Origin: Cyclobacterium marinum DSM 745
GTDB lineage: Bacteria > Bacteroidota > Bacteroidia > Cytophagales > Cyclobacteriaceae
Assembly: GCF_000222485.1 (NCBI RefSeq)
Contig: NC_015914.1
Coordinates: 3,110,501-3,174,500 of the forward strand
Direction of reading: 5' to 3'
Length of the DNA: 64,000 nt
Position 1 is the stretch's first letter, and the number at the start of each line of letters is the position of its first letter. The position numbers were made by a program, and so were the translations under genes. Below, in pieces: positions 8,742-17,904 of the stretch. The notes under the pieces were generated by a model. That model saw only the letters and a list, made by a program, of their open reading frames with translations, was not told the DNA's origin and searched no databases.

Positions 8742-9731
8742 ATGACTTCATTTAAAACCCAGCTGGCTAAAGCCGGGATTAATAATTTTTTCTTTTTATT
8801 GCTAGGTACCATTTTATTGGCTTACCTGTTTCCTGACTGGGGAGAAGCTAGGGGTGCCTTAAGTATAGATAAGTTGACCTATTACGGGGTGTCTCTGATC
8901 TTTTTCTTTTATGGCGTGAAGATTAGTCCTGCCACTTTAAAGTTGGGTTTGTCCAATTGGCGGTTACATCTGCTTATTCAAGGCACAACTTTTATAATTT
9001 TTCCTTTGCTGATATTAATACTTTATGGGCTTTTCGGTATGGAGGACAATTTGTTTTGGCTAGGCACCTTTTATTTGGCTGCCTTACCTTCCACTGTCTC
9101 TTCATCCGTCGTAATGGTCTCGATTGCAGGAGGGAATCTTCCTGCAGCAATATTTAATGCCAGTATATCCAGTATTGTAGGTATATTGATTACTCCCTTA
9201 TGGATGGGGTTTTTTCTCAGTGCCGAGAATGCCGATTTTGAAGTTATGAATACCATTTGGACATTGGTGCAACAAATTTTTATTCCTGTGGTATTGGGGT
9301 TTTTGTTTCACGGGTGGCTTTTTACTTTAGTGCAGAAGTACGGGAAACTACTTAAAAACTTTGATCAATTTGTGATCCTATTGATCGTATTCTCAGCATT
9401 TTCTCATTCATTTGGCAACAACATGTTTGAAGGCCAAAATATTTTAGGCTTAGGCCTATGGATGTTGCTCTTGTTTGTTTTTATGGCTCTAGGAATGTAT
9501 CTATTGGGGAGGTTGCTTTCATTCAATAGGGCTGACAAGATTACTGTCTTATTTTGTGGATCTAAAAAATCATTGGTACAAGGAGCGGTCATGGGTAAGA
9601 TTTTATTTCCTGACCCTACTATTTTTGGGGTAGTATTGTTGCCGTTGATGTTGTACCATACCCTACAACTTATTCTAGGCAGCGCTTTGGCAGAGAAGCT
9701 GGCGATTCTACCTCCTAAAGATCAGGATTAA
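8742..9731 (+). CDS. Bile acid:sodium symporter family protein, YfeH-like
   Basis: An inner-membrane transporter of 329 residues from the ATG at 8742. A TTG at 8724 would extend it by six residues but overlaps the promoter. About nine or ten hydrophobic segments are visible, starting with NNFFFLLLGTILLAYLFPDWG, and the order matches the SBF-like/YfeH branch (PF13593 type). The motif LAALPSTVSSSVVMVSIAGGN near residues 110-130 and FCGSKKSLVQGAVMGKILF near 275-295 are the paired discontinuous-helix regions that form the ion and substrate site in this fold. The substrate of YfeH-type proteins is unclear. The gene is preceded by its own promoter and is monocistronic. Confidence 0.88.
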   Translation: MTSFKTQLAKAGINNFFFLLLGTILLAYLFPDWGEARGALSIDKLTYYGVSLIFFFYGVKISPATLKLGLSNWRLHLLIQGTTFIIFPLLILILYGLFGMEDNLFWLGTFYLAALPSTVSSSVVMVSIAGGNLPAAIFNASISSIVGILITPLWMGFFLSAENADFEVMNTIWTLVQQIFIPVVLGFLFHGWLFTLVQKYGKLLKNFDQFVILLIVFSAFSHSFGNNMFEGQNILGLGLWMLLLFVFMALGMYLLGRLLSFNRADKITVLFCGSKKSLVQGAVMGKILFPDPTIFGVVLLPLMLYHTLQLILGSALAEKLAILPPKDQD

Positions 9732-9860
9732 TCCAAAAGAGCTATCCGTTTGCTATTTATGCTGAGAATTGTTAAACCCATTTGCTAGTCTATTTATTGA
9801 ATAATCATTCTCAAGGGTTCGATGAGGGTTAAGGACAAGCGAAATGAAATTTTTTTTCCC

Positions 9861-10661
9861 TTAAGTAAAAGATTGATCACCTGAAGCTTCAGCGGTTAAT
9901 CTTTCAGCAATTTCTTTACCCAGGTATCGATCAATTAATCCATGTCCGGCATACAGCACAGGTGTTAACACCACGGCTACAGAAAATTTATAAACGTAAT
10001 TGATTATTCCTACCGCTATTATTTGCTGTAAAGACCAATTCCCAAACACATAAAATGCGATACCAAGCACAACAAAAGAGTCGATAAATTGAGAAACTAA
10101 GGTAGAACCTGTAGCCCTTAGCCAAATCATTTTTGCACCTGTAATGCGTCTTAATTTCTGAAAAATATAGACATCAAGTAACTGGCCTATTAAAAAGGCT
10201 ACAAGGGAACCAATAATAATCCCTAATCCTTGTCTGAAAATAGTGTTAAAGGCGTAATCAATATTAAAAGGATTTCCCTGATTGTCCACTTGATTTACCT
10301 CGAGCCAGAAATTAGCCGGTGGAAGTTTGGTGACAAGGGAAATGACTATAAAAACATAGGCAATAAGTCCTGCTGTAATAAAACTGATTTTCCGCACCCC
10401 TTTTTTACCGAAATATTCATTGATAATGTCAGTGGTAATAAAAACCACCGGCCAGATTACTGCCCCGGCAGTGAGGTTGAAATCCAATATGTACTCATTA
10501 AAGAAGGTCCAATTTGCAGGAGTTAAACCTATGGTTTGCTCTCCGGAAAAAATTTTAACCCCTATAATTTCTGCTAAAATTGCATTGGTGAGAAAGACAC
10601 CTCCTAGAATTATAAATAAATTCGTCTTTTTGGATTGATAAACTTTCTCGTTGATGTTCAT
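9861..10661 (-). CDS. Queuosine precursor transporter, YhhQ/VUT family
   Basis: A 266-residue inner-membrane protein with about six hydrophobic helices. Family traits are LTNAILAEIIGVKIF near residues 24-38, AGAVIWPVVFITTDIINEYFG near 66-86, and the late VSQFIDSFVVLGIAFYVFG motif. E. coli YhhQ imports 7-cyano-7-deazaguanine and related bases used to make queuosine in tRNA; I infer the same here. Residues 110-130 (PPANFWLEVNQVDNQGNPF) form a longer extramembrane loop than in the E. coli protein, common in Bacteroidota. The gene follows rnz by two bases, so it is the last gene of a STAS-rnz-yhhQ run. Linkage with RNase Z gives a loose tRNA-processing theme. Confidence 0.88.
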   Translation of the reverse strand: MNINEKVYQSKKTNLFIILGGVFLTNAILAEIIGVKIFSGEQTIGLTPANWTFFNEYILDFNLTAGAVIWPVVFITTDIINEYFGKKGVRKISFITAGLIAYVFIVISLVTKLPPANFWLEVNQVDNQGNPFNIDYAFNTIFRQGLGIIIGSLVAFLIGQLLDVYIFQKLRRITGAKMIWLRATGSTLVSQFIDSFVVLGIAFYVFGNWSLQQIIAVGIINYVYKFSVAVVLTPVLYAGHGLIDRYLGKEIAERLTAEASGDQSFT

Positions 10662-10663
10662 AT

Positions 10664-11623
10664 TTATTTGATAGAATAAGTACAGCCTTCGACACTCAAT
10701 GTGCTTTCATCAAATATTTCTTTGGCTTCTTTCAGCAGTAAGTCTAATTTGGAATACCTACTTGAATAATGCCCCAATAGCAATTGCTTCACCTCTGCCT
10801 CCTTGGCAATAATTGCGGCTTCTTTGGCGGTACTATGTTTGGTGACTTTTGCCCGTTTTTTTTCATCCTCCATAAAGGTAGACTCATGGTAGAGAAAATC
10901 TGATCCTTTGATGTGAGGAATCAAGTCTAAATTAAAAACGGTATCGGAACAGTAACTGTACTTTCTTGGAGAAGATACTTCACAGAAATCATCTGCTTTA
11001 TACAGCACATTGCCTGTTTTGTCCATAACATCTTTTCCGGCTTGCAGGGTGTGGATCTCCTCTACCTCAGGCCGAAATTTTGCCATCATCTCTTTATTGA
11101 GGTGTACCCTTTGTTTCTTTTCTTCAAAACTAAATCCTGTGCAAGGTATTCTGTGCTCCAGAGGAAAAGAGTAAATGGTCAGGTCTCGGATTTCCACTAA
11201 TTTATTCTTTCCCTGCGGAAGAGTTGGATGAAAAATTAAAGGAAAGTTCAGCGTGCCGGCAGAGTACTTTAGCTGAATGGTGATAATTTCATCAAGTCCC
11301 TTAGGTCCATATAGGTGCAAGGGCAGCTTTCTGTTGTTGAGACTATAAGTATTGATCAATCCCATCAATCCCAAATAATGGTCACCATGCAGATGGGAAA
11401 TGAAAATATGATTGATTTTTGAGTATTTTATTTTAAATCTTCGAAGTTGAAGTTGTGTTGATTCTCCACAATCAATCAAAAAAGATTCACCATCCCAGGA
11501 AATCAATTGAGATGTTTGGTTTCTTCCGTGTGCTGGAATGGCTGAATTGGAACCTAGAATGGTGATATTAAAATCCAAAGGCTTGTAGGGGTTATTCTTC
11601 TTCCTCGTCTTTCTCGCTTCCAC
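10664..11623 (-). CDS. rnz: Ribonuclease Z
   Basis: A metallo-beta-lactamase-fold endonuclease that removes 3' trailers from tRNA precursors in the cytoplasm. The zinc-binding motif HLHGDH is at residues 77-82, with ILGSNSAIPAHGRNQTS at 22-38, SDTVFN in the middle and LLLGHYSSRYS near the C-terminus. The longest frame starts at a GTG at 11623 and overlaps the upstream STAS gene by 32 bp, with a basic leader (EARKTRKKNNPYKP) not usual for the family. A TTG at 11578, 13 bp beyond the STAS stop, would give the standard N-terminus LDFNITILGS, and I think it is at least as likely the true start. Family length is about 305 residues, which favours the shorter form. Confidence 0.93.
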   Translation of the reverse strand: MEARKTRKKNNPYKPLDFNITILGSNSAIPAHGRNQTSQLISWDGESFLIDCGESTQLQLRRFKIKYSKINHIFISHLHGDHYLGLMGLINTYSLNNRKLPLHLYGPKGLDEIITIQLKYSAGTLNFPLIFHPTLPQGKNKLVEIRDLTIYSFPLEHRIPCTGFSFEEKKQRVHLNKEMMAKFRPEVEEIHTLQAGKDVMDKTGNVLYKADDFCEVSSPRKYSYCSDTVFNLDLIPHIKGSDFLYHESTFMEDEKKRAKVTKHSTAKEAAIIAKEAEVKQLLLGHYSSRYSKLDLLLKEAKEIFDESTLSVEGCTYSIK

Positions 11624-11975
11624 TTTCTATTTCATGAATGAATATAGCTTCTGCAGCTGCCTCATTATCATCCACTACTTTAAAAACTTTATCTAGCATA
11701 GAAATTTTCAATAATTTAATGACATGTTCTTGGAGGGAGGACAATACAAAAATGCCACCTACTTCGTTAAAAGCCCTATTCCCAACCAGAAGTGCACTTA
11801 AGCCACTAGAGTCAGCATATTTTACACTTTCCATATCCAGAATTAAGTTTTTGTACCCTTCAGCATGAACGGTAAGCAATTCAGATTTTAATTGAGGAGA
11901 AAGTGTACTGTCAAGCTTTTCTTCCAATAAGGTGAAAACAACAAATTGTTCTTTTTTATCTACAGCGTATTTCAT
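11592..11975 (-). CDS. STAS-domain anti-anti-sigma-factor-like protein
   Basis: A 127-residue cytoplasmic protein with a single STAS domain. The segment LILDMESVKYADSSGLSALL (residues about 44-63) contains the DSSG turn at 55-58, whose serine is the regulatory phosphorylation site in SpoIIAA/RsbV-type anti-sigma antagonists. The C-terminal tail is very acidic (ESGSEKDEEEE). No partner kinase or sigma factor is in the window, so the target is unknown. In Bacteroidota, similar proteins often lie beside rnz, as here. The gene heads a leftward run STAS-rnz-yhhQ. Confidence 0.85.
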   Translation of the reverse strand: MKYAVDKKEQFVVFTLLEEKLDSTLSPQLKSELLTVHAEGYKNLILDMESVKYADSSGLSALLVGNRAFNEVGGIFVLSSLQEHVIKLLKISMLDKVFKVVDDNEAAAEAIFIHEIESGSEKDEEEE

Positions 11976-12097
11976 TATTCTTTATGTGTTTACCTATTTT
12001 GAACATAAGTGAAAGAAAAATGTTCCACTCATGTGATTTTTTAGATACAGATTTAAAATTAGTTCAAAAACTGATGGAGCCAAAGTGATCCAAACAA

Positions 12098-13033
12098 TTA
12101 AATATTTGCTAATATAGCTTCTTTTATTCTATTGGAGGCGTCTTTACTATTTGCCGCCTGGAAGGTTTTGCCTGTTATATGCTCATATAATTCAATGTAC
12201 CTATTGGAAATGGATTCAATGATTTCAGGAGTCATTTCAGGGATCGTTTGCCCCTCCTTGCCCTGAAAGCCATTTTCGATCAGCCATTGCCTTACAAACT
12301 CTTTTGACAATTGCTTCTGTTCAAGACCTTCTTGTTGACGTTTTTCATAGCCATCCAGATAAAAATACCTTGAAGAGTCAGGGGTGTGAATCTCATCGAT
12401 AAGAAGGATTTTGTCTTCAAATTTCCCAAACTCATATTTTGTGTCCACCAGTATCAAACCTTTGCTTCTGGCCATTTCACTCCCCGACTGGTACAATTCT
12501 CGGGTATATTGTTCCAGTTGCAAGTAATCTTTTTCGCTGACAATTCCTTGACTTAAAATGTTTTCTCTAGAAATATCCTCGTCATGGCCTTGATCAGCTT
12601 TGGTGGTTGGGGTAATGATCGGTGTTGGTAGTTGATCATTTTCCTTTAATCCATCAGGAAGAGCTACCCCACAAATACTTCTTTTTCCGGCTTTATACTC
12701 TCTCCATGCATGACCTGCCAGGTAACCCCGAATTACCATTTCAACTTTAAACGGAATACATTTTTTTCCAATGGTGACATTGGGATCAGGTGTAGAGGTG
12801 ACCCAGTTGGGAACAATCTCTGCCGTAGATGCTAGAAAATATGAGGCAATTTGGTTAAGGACTTGCCCTTTATAGGGTATAGGTTTTGGTAATACCACAT
12901 CAAAGGCTGATATCCTGTCAGTAGCAACTACTGCAATTACTTGATCAAATATATAGACATCTCTTACTTTTCCTTTATAAAAGTCTAGCTGTCCCGGAAA
13001 CTCGAATTGTGTATTTTTTATTCCTTGGTTCAT
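12098..13033 (-). CDS. purC: SAICAR synthetase (phosphoribosylaminoimidazole-succinocarboxamide synthase)
   Basis: Catalyses ATP-dependent condensation of CAIR with aspartate to give SAICAR in purine biosynthesis, in the cytoplasm. From the Met at 13033 the product is 311 residues ([19 protein letters not shown]). An in-frame Met seven codons upstream (13054) is possible but gives an atypical leader. Signatures include YKGKVRDVY near the N-terminus, [32 protein letters not shown], and [11 protein letters not shown]. Length fits the longer purC form common in Bacteroidota and eukaryote-like enzymes (about 300-315) rather than the 240-residue E. coli form. The gene appears monocistronic; purine genes elsewhere in the window are limited to the distant nucleoside phosphorylase. 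Confidence 0.95.
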   Translation of the reverse strand: MNQGIKNTQFEFPGQLDFYKGKVRDVYIFDQVIAVVATDRISAFDVVLPKPIPYKGQVLNQIASYFLASTAEIVPNWVTSTPDPNVTIGKKCIPFKVEMVIRGYLAGHAWREYKAGKRSICGVALPDGLKENDQLPTPIITPTTKADQGHDEDISRENILSQGIVSEKDYLQLEQYTRELYQSGSEMARSKGLILVDTKYEFGKFEDKILLIDEIHTPDSSRYFYLDGYEKRQQEGLEQKQLSKEFVRQWLIENGFQGKEGQTIPEMTPEIIESISNRYIELYEHITGKTFQAANSKDASNRIKEAILANI

Positions 13034-13166
13034 TGTGCCTTTGATTTTAAACACAAAAATAGAAAATTATCTGATGCTTGTTCTAAATTTTCAATGTTCC
13101 TGAAAATCTCTGTAATAATTTGTAAACGACAGGCTTCCTTAACATAGTAATTTAAATGAAAAAGCC

Positions 13167-13967
13167 TTATCTACTTTCCTCCTTACCCTCCTTATATGTT
13201 TTTTCTTTGGTAATGTTTCCGGATTCGTCCATCCAAATAAATTTACCATGCTTTAAACCACGCTTATAATTGCCTTCGATAGCAATTTTTCCATTGGGAT
13301 GGTAGTTAACAAACTGCCCGTGTTTGATCCCATTTTGATAATTTATTTCCGTTTCTTTGACACCCTCTGGTAAATAGGTGATCGAAAGTCCTTGTAAACT
13401 TCCATTTCGGTAATTTTTTTCATGGATCAATTGACCTGTGGAATCGAATTCGGATTGAATTCCATCTAAAACACCATTTTTAAATCTTTGGTGCTCATGA
13501 ATGGATCCATTTTCAAAATAAACAATATTAGGTCCATGAGGCTTTCCTTTTTCAAAAAAAGTCTTGCTCTTTAATTTGCCGGATGGAAAATAACTTATTA
13601 TTTCCCCTTCAATTCGACCCTCTTGGTAGGAAGCCATTTGAGATACCATTCCATTGGGATAGTAAGATTTAGCATTGCCGTGTGGTTGGTTGTTCTTATA
13701 GGGGGTGGTTTTTAGCGTATCTTGACTAATAGGATGCAAATCATAAAATATCCCTGAAAGATTGCCATTTTCATACTGTCCTACTTGAATTAGATGGCCT
13801 TGTGGATCATACAACATATAAGAGCCATTAGGCACTCCTTCAGTGGTTTCAAACTTTTCCTTAATGATGGTTTCTCCTGCATCGTAATAGGTTGTGTGAA
13901 CTTGAGCGTACGATTTACCGGAGATAAAAGTAATTAGGAGCAGGATGTAAAAAATAAGCAGTCTCAT
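13167..13967 (-). CDS. Secreted MORN-repeat (MORN_2) protein
   Basis: A 266-residue protein with a Sec signal (MRLLIFYILLLITFISGKSYAQ). The rest is made of about nine tandem repeats of roughly 23 residues, each a beta hairpin with the pattern Y-x-N-G-x-x-x-G-x-x-x-x-Y-x-x-x-G. Examples are NQPHGNAKSYYPNGMVSQ, GKPHGPNIVYFENGSI and GIKHGQFVNYHPNGKIAIEG. Such MORN_2 proteins are abundant in Bacteroidota, sometimes labelled toxin-antitoxin YwqK-like antitoxins, but no toxin is adjacent and the signal peptide argues for an envelope role. It follows the thiolase gene by 22 bp on the same strand, so it could share that transcript. Molecular function is unknown. Confidence 0.8.
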   Translation of the reverse strand: MRLLIFYILLLITFISGKSYAQVHTTYYDAGETIIKEKFETTEGVPNGSYMLYDPQGHLIQVGQYENGNLSGIFYDLHPISQDTLKTTPYKNNQPHGNAKSYYPNGMVSQMASYQEGRIEGEIISYFPSGKLKSKTFFEKGKPHGPNIVYFENGSIHEHQRFKNGVLDGIQSEFDSTGQLIHEKNYRNGSLQGLSITYLPEGVKETEINYQNGIKHGQFVNYHPNGKIAIEGNYKRGLKHGKFIWMDESGNITKEKTYKEGKEESR

Positions 13968-13989
13968 TTATCTCCAATTTTATTGTGCT

Positions 13990-15189
13990 CTATAAAATAT
14001 TTATTGCCTGTGTTTTTTCTATCACGATAGCTGAAGCTCCACCACCACCGTTGCATATCCCTGCAACACCTAAATTACCATCCTCTTGATGCAAAATAGA
14101 TAAAAGAGTAGTGATGATTCTACTTCCTGAGCAGCCCAAAGGGTGTCCCAATGCCACGGCTCCTCCATAAACATTCAATTTATTTTCAGGGATTTGTAGC
14201 AATTGCTGATTTGCCAATGCAACCGCTGAAAAAGCTTCATTAATTTCAAAAAAATCAATGTCGTTTAATTTGAGACCCGCAATTTTCAAAGCTTTAGGAA
14301 TGGCCAGTGATGGAGCTGTGGTAAACCACAAAGGCTCCCTTGCAGCATCTGCAAAAGCTGTAATTTTTCCAACAACAGGAAGGTTTAGAGATAAAGCAGT
14401 TTTCTTCTCAACAAGTAATAAAGCGGAAGCACCATCACTTATATTTGATGCATTGGCAGCGGTAACAGTTCCTTCAGGCAAAAAAACCGGTCTTAATTGA
14501 GGGATTTTCTCATAATTCACCTTGCTGAAATCTTCGTCCTCAGATACAGTATATGTGCTATTTCCCTTACTTGGTAATGTTATGGGGATTACCTCGTTTT
14601 TAAACAAGCCTTTTTTCCACGCTCGAGCTGCCAATTGATAACTTCTAATAGCATATTCATCCTGCGCTTCACGGCTTAATTTCATTTTGTTGGCAGTGTT
14701 TTCAGCACAATTCCCCATAGGGAAGTCATGATAAACTTCCTGTAAGCCATCTTTCTGCAGCCCGTCCACCAAGGTTGCATCTCCGTATTTATACCCAAAG
14801 CGGGCTTTAGGTAGGTAATAGGGGACATTGCTCATGCTTTCCATTCCACCGGCGATCACCAATTTGGCTTGCCCGCACATAATCGCTTGGGAACCTAGCG
14901 TGACCGCCTTCATACCAGAAGCACATACTTTGTTAATTGTGGTACAAGGGATTGAAGAGGGGAGCCCTGCTTTTATTGCAGCTTGCCTTGCCGGGGCTTG
15001 ACCTAGGTTAGCAGAAAGCACATTTCCCATCAATACTTCATCTATCACTTCGAAATTTTGTAATCCACTCTTCTCCAATACAGATTTAATCGCAATACTG
15101 CCCAACTCACTAGCTGAAAGTGAAGATAGCTTTCCCCCAAATCCACCGATGGGAGTTCTTGCAGCTGCTACGATATATACCTCTTTCAT
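13990..15189 (-). CDS. Thiolase (acetyl-CoA C-acyltransferase)
   Basis: A 399-residue cytoplasmic thiolase that makes or cleaves acetoacetyl-CoA-type 3-ketoacyl-CoA. The nucleophile is Cys89 in NKVCASGMKAV, with His349 in GGAVALGHPLG and Cys379 in GICNGGGGASA as the acid-base pair, all canonical. Length is exactly that of the biosynthetic/degradative thiolase I/II group. It lies 14 bp downstream of the Bat-like cluster and may be read from the same message, though no functional tie is evident. Whether it acts in beta-oxidation or acetoacetyl-CoA synthesis cannot be decided, since no partner FadB or HMG-CoA genes are present. Confidence 0.93.
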   Translation of the reverse strand: MKEVYIVAAARTPIGGFGGKLSSLSASELGSIAIKSVLEKSGLQNFEVIDEVLMGNVLSANLGQAPARQAAIKAGLPSSIPCTTINKVCASGMKAVTLGSQAIMCGQAKLVIAGGMESMSNVPYYLPKARFGYKYGDATLVDGLQKDGLQEVYHDFPMGNCAENTANKMKLSREAQDEYAIRSYQLAARAWKKGLFKNEVIPITLPSKGNSTYTVSEDEDFSKVNYEKIPQLRPVFLPEGTVTAANASNISDGASALLLVEKKTALSLNLPVVGKITAFADAAREPLWFTTAPSLAIPKALKIAGLKLNDIDFFEINEAFSAVALANQQLLQIPENKLNVYGGAVALGHPLGCSGSRIITTLLSILHQEDGNLGVAGICNGGGGASAIVIEKTQAINIL

Positions 15190-15203
15190 TTGTCTGAAGT
15201 AGT

Positions 15204-15839
15204 TTAATAATCCGGAAGGCCTCTTTTTGGTTGTTGAGTAGGTTTCTTTTTGTTTTGCTGAATATACCGGAGTTCATTGCTGTTCATGGCGTCAAGAATC
15301 TGAGCTGCCTGTTCCGGTGTAATATTCATTTGTTCTAGTCTTTGCTTCAGTTCTTCCATGGCTTTTTCTCGCTCACTTAGGTCGCTTTCCATGTCGCTTT
15401 GCTCGTCAGAATTTTCATTCTCTTCCGATTGTTCACCACGCTTTTCATCCATTTCATCCGACTCATCAGCACCATCTTCTTCAGTTTGTTCTTCACCTTC
15501 TCCACTTTCTTGGTCTTGACTTTCTTGATCCTGTTGTTCTTGCTGATCTTGCTCTTGTTCCTGCTGCTCTTGGTTTTGCTCGTCTTGATTTTCTTGATCT
15601 TGTTTCTCCTGATCTTCTTGGTCATTCTTGAGTTTTTCCCACAGCGCATTTAACTTGGCATCATTAGGGTATTTTTCAAGGCCTTCAGCCAGTAATTGGC
15701 TGGTTCCCTGGATGTCATCATTGACATATTGTTTCGCAGCTTTATTGAAGTAATCGGCTTGAGACTGGGCCTTTCCCAGGAAAGGGATCATTGCGATTAC
15801 AAAAAGGGCGATCAGTTGATATTTATTGATTGATTTCAT
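15204..15839 (-). CDS. Secreted Glu/Gln/Asp-rich low-complexity protein, Bat cluster
   Basis: A 211-residue protein with a Sec signal (MKSINKYQLIALFVIAMIPFLGKAQ). A short helical TPR-like part follows (residues about 26-70), then about 85 residues (71-155) composed almost only of Glu, Gln, Asp, Asn and Ser. A C-terminal helical segment (EREKAMEELKQRLEQMNITPEQAAQILDAM) precedes a basic tail. It overlaps the TPR gene upstream by 17 bp. In Bacteroidota Bat (aerotolerance) operons the VWA proteins are followed by TPR proteins with similar charged linkers, so I read this as an additional Bat-type periplasmic partner. The low-complexity linker probably acts as a flexible spacer. No enzymatic motif is visible. 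Confidence 0.75.
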   Translation of the reverse strand: MKSINKYQLIALFVIAMIPFLGKAQSQADYFNKAAKQYVNDDIQGTSQLLAEGLEKYPNDAKLNALWEKLKNDQEDQEKQDQENQDEQNQEQQEQEQDQQEQQDQESQDQESGEGEEQTEEDGADESDEMDEKRGEQSEENENSDEQSDMESDLSEREKAMEELKQRLEQMNITPEQAAQILDAMNSNELRYIQQNKKKPTQQPKRGLPDY

Positions 15840-16476
15840 TGATATCCTTTAAGTGATCCATAAACTTTTGGTAGGAAGCTACTGTTTCGTCGATTTCCAA
15901 GGCACTTTCCATCGTTTTCATTGCCTCTTCAAACTCAAATCTATCTACCAACTCATCAGCTTGTGCCTTCATCCTTTTCGCATAATTGGATGGTTCGGGT
16001 TTGTCTTCCTGCTCTTGATTTTCTTCGTTTTCCTGGTTTTCTTCATTCCCTTCCAGCCACCTACTTAATAACTCGTAATTATAACGGGCTTTTTCATTTC
16101 CGGGATCATTTAATAAAGCTTTTTTGAATAAGGCCAAGGCCTCTTTGTATTTTTTTTCATTTCCTAGCATTACCCCTTGTTGGTTGGATGCAAAAGATGA
16201 GATTGTACCAATTGTATTATTGGATAGCTCCTCATACGTTTTCTTTGCATCTTCTTCCTGCCCATTGCTTTGATAACTTAAAGCCAGATTGAATTTAATT
16301 TCCGGTTGGTTCATTCCATGCTCATCAATTAATGCAAGGTGCTCTCTCACTGAATTCTCAAAGTCTGCCTCTTTAAAAGCATTTGCTGCCCTAGTGATTG
16401 CCTCATTTGTAATCGCTATGTTTTTCCAGTCACTCGGCAATAATAGTAAAATCCATAGTATGTATCTGGAAACCAT
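15823..16476 (-). CDS. TPR protein, BatC-like
   Basis: A 217-residue protein with a short hydrophobic N-terminus (VSRYILWILLLLPS) and about three tetratricopeptide repeats. Clear units are AANAFKEADFENSVREHLALI, EIKFNLALSYQSNGQEEDAKKTY and QGVMLGNEKKYKEALALFKKALLNDPGN. A Glu/Gln/Asn-rich linker (about 145-165) comes before a last helical pair. BatC proteins of Bacteroidota are TPR partners of VWA proteins BatA/BatB and are associated with aerotolerance and envelope stress, though the mechanism is not well defined. It starts 23 bp after the VWA gene. The TPR assignment is firm; the BatC label rests on context. Confidence 0.8.
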   Translation of the reverse strand: MVSRYILWILLLLPSDWKNIAITNEAITRAANAFKEADFENSVREHLALIDEHGMNQPEIKFNLALSYQSNGQEEDAKKTYEELSNNTIGTISSFASNQQGVMLGNEKKYKEALALFKKALLNDPGNEKARYNYELLSRWLEGNEENQENEENQEQEDKPEPSNYAKRMKAQADELVDRFEFEEAMKTMESALEIDETVASYQKFMDHLKDINEINQ

Positions 16477-16499
16477 TGTTTTAATTGTTTTCTGTTAAA

Positions 16500-17465
16500 T
16501 TAAAAGGATAATGTTCTGACAGGGAGTATGGCATCTACAATGGCTAGAAATAATGCTGCCAAAAGGAAGTAGAAATATTTGTTTGAGGAAGCCTCAACAG
16601 TTCTACTTGCCATAACGGTGCCTTCTAATTTTGAGATGGCATCGATCAATTGAGGAATATCATTTTGATCACTGCTCAATTCAAAATAACCCCCTCCGGT
16701 ATCATTGGCGATCTTTTTTAAATTGTCTGAAGTTAGTTTGGAAATAGCAGGTCTATTGGTTGATTGGTCTATTACCACACCACTACCACGCGGAATCGTA
16801 CTTCCATTAGCCGTTCCTATTCCCATGCTGAAAACTTTAATTCCGTCTGAATTTAAATCGTTTAGGGTTTCTTCCAGACCTTCTCCAAAATCTTCACCAT
16901 CACTTATTAAAATTATGGCTTTCGATTTGGGCTCTTGACTTTCATCTGATTGAAACTTGCTGAAAGCGAGTTTTAGCGGAGCAGCTATATCAGTCCCGGA
17001 ATTTGGAACCAACCCGCTGTTTAAACCGTCTAGGTGCAATTGTATCACATTTTGATCGAAAGTTAAGGGGCATTGGATAAAAGCCTCCGAGGAAAATATG
17101 ATGATTCCCAATCTGTCTGAACTGAAGTTTTTCACCAAATTTTTTAATTCAAATTTTACCCGTTGTAGTCTGCTGGGGTTAATATCCTCCGCATTCATAG
17201 ATCTGGAAAGGTCTATGGCAAGAAATATATCTTTTCCTTCTTGTTTAATCTCCTTCATTGCACTACCAATGGAAGGTCCTGCCAAAGCGATTAGAAATAA
17301 GGAAAAATACAAACTCCGTAAAATCATTTTCCATACCAATCGCCGCTTTTTAACAGTGATTTTTTGATTGATTTTCCAAAATCGGTAAAGGTATAACCCA
17401 TATAGCAAAATGAATATTGCTATCAGAGTTATCATTAAACTATTGTCAGGATATGCCCAAATCAT
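16500..17465 (-). CDS. VWA-domain membrane protein, BatB/BatA-like
   Basis: A 321-residue inner-membrane protein with two N-terminal transmembrane helices (about 9-27 and 49-67), a von Willebrand A domain (about 75-265) and a C-terminal helix (about 295-315). The metal-ion site DxSxS is Asp85-Ser87-Ser89 (AIDLSRSM), followed by the second MIDAS loop near GTDIAAPLKLAF and ILISDGEDFGE. This is the topology of BatA/BatB proteins, which usually follow a MoxR ATPase and DUF58 protein. Here only one VWA gene and two TPR-type genes are present; the usual moxR, DUF58, second VWA and BatD are not in the window. It starts a leftward operon that may run through the thiolase. Confidence 0.85.
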   Translation of the reverse strand: MIWAYPDNSLMITLIAIFILLYGLYLYRFWKINQKITVKKRRLVWKMILRSLYFSLFLIALAGPSIGSAMKEIKQEGKDIFLAIDLSRSMNAEDINPSRLQRVKFELKNLVKNFSSDRLGIIIFSSEAFIQCPLTFDQNVIQLHLDGLNSGLVPNSGTDIAAPLKLAFSKFQSDESQEPKSKAIILISDGEDFGEGLEETLNDLNSDGIKVFSMGIGTANGSTIPRGSGVVIDQSTNRPAISKLTSDNLKKIANDTGGGYFELSSDQNDIPQLIDAISKLEGTVMASRTVEASSNKYFYFLLAALFLAIVDAILPVRTLSF

Positions 17466-17904
17466 AAGTTGAAATTAATCATAATAACTTAAAACGGAAT
17501 GAATGAAGATGAATTATTGATTTTTGGCAAAATTTTCGTGCCATTGGCTTTTTACTAGGGTAGAAACATCAGGTCTCACTTGCTGATTTTGAGGTTGAAA
17601 TGTTATTAAACAATTAAAATTTCATGTAATACATTAATTAATCGATCACAAACTTAACAATTTTGTGGAGATACCGTTAATTCAATGGTTCTTATACCTA
17701 TGTTTATTGCAATAGAATTCCCGGTAAATTTGGGCTTGGGGTAATAATCCTGCAAAATCAGGTTGTTTGAATGCTAATCTTTTCTGCCTAAACAGTAGTA
17801 ACATTAGCGTTTAATCTTTTCTGATATTTTGTTCAATTTCAGTTTTTCCAATCCATAAAGTGTTCAATTTCTCGACTATCCTCTTATTAATCTCCCAGTA
17901 TATA
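17466..17904. other. Divergent intergenic region, Bat cluster / TonB receptor
   Basis: This 439-bp gap must carry promoters for both the leftward Bat genes and the rightward TonB receptor. It is AT-rich. I see no clean TAnnTTTG box, no gene and no strong hairpin. A GTG at 17860 in frame with the receptor is discussed under that gene. Confidence 0.4.

Noticed and set aside
9771..9823. Possible tRNA-like GGTTCGA segment
   Set aside because: The flanking sequence cannot form acceptor or anticodon stems; chance match.
15399..15653. 84-codon hydrophobic frame opposite the acidic low-complexity gene
   Set aside because: It is the complement of Glu/Gln/Asp-codon runs, which read as Leu/Phe/Ile on the other strand; an artefact.
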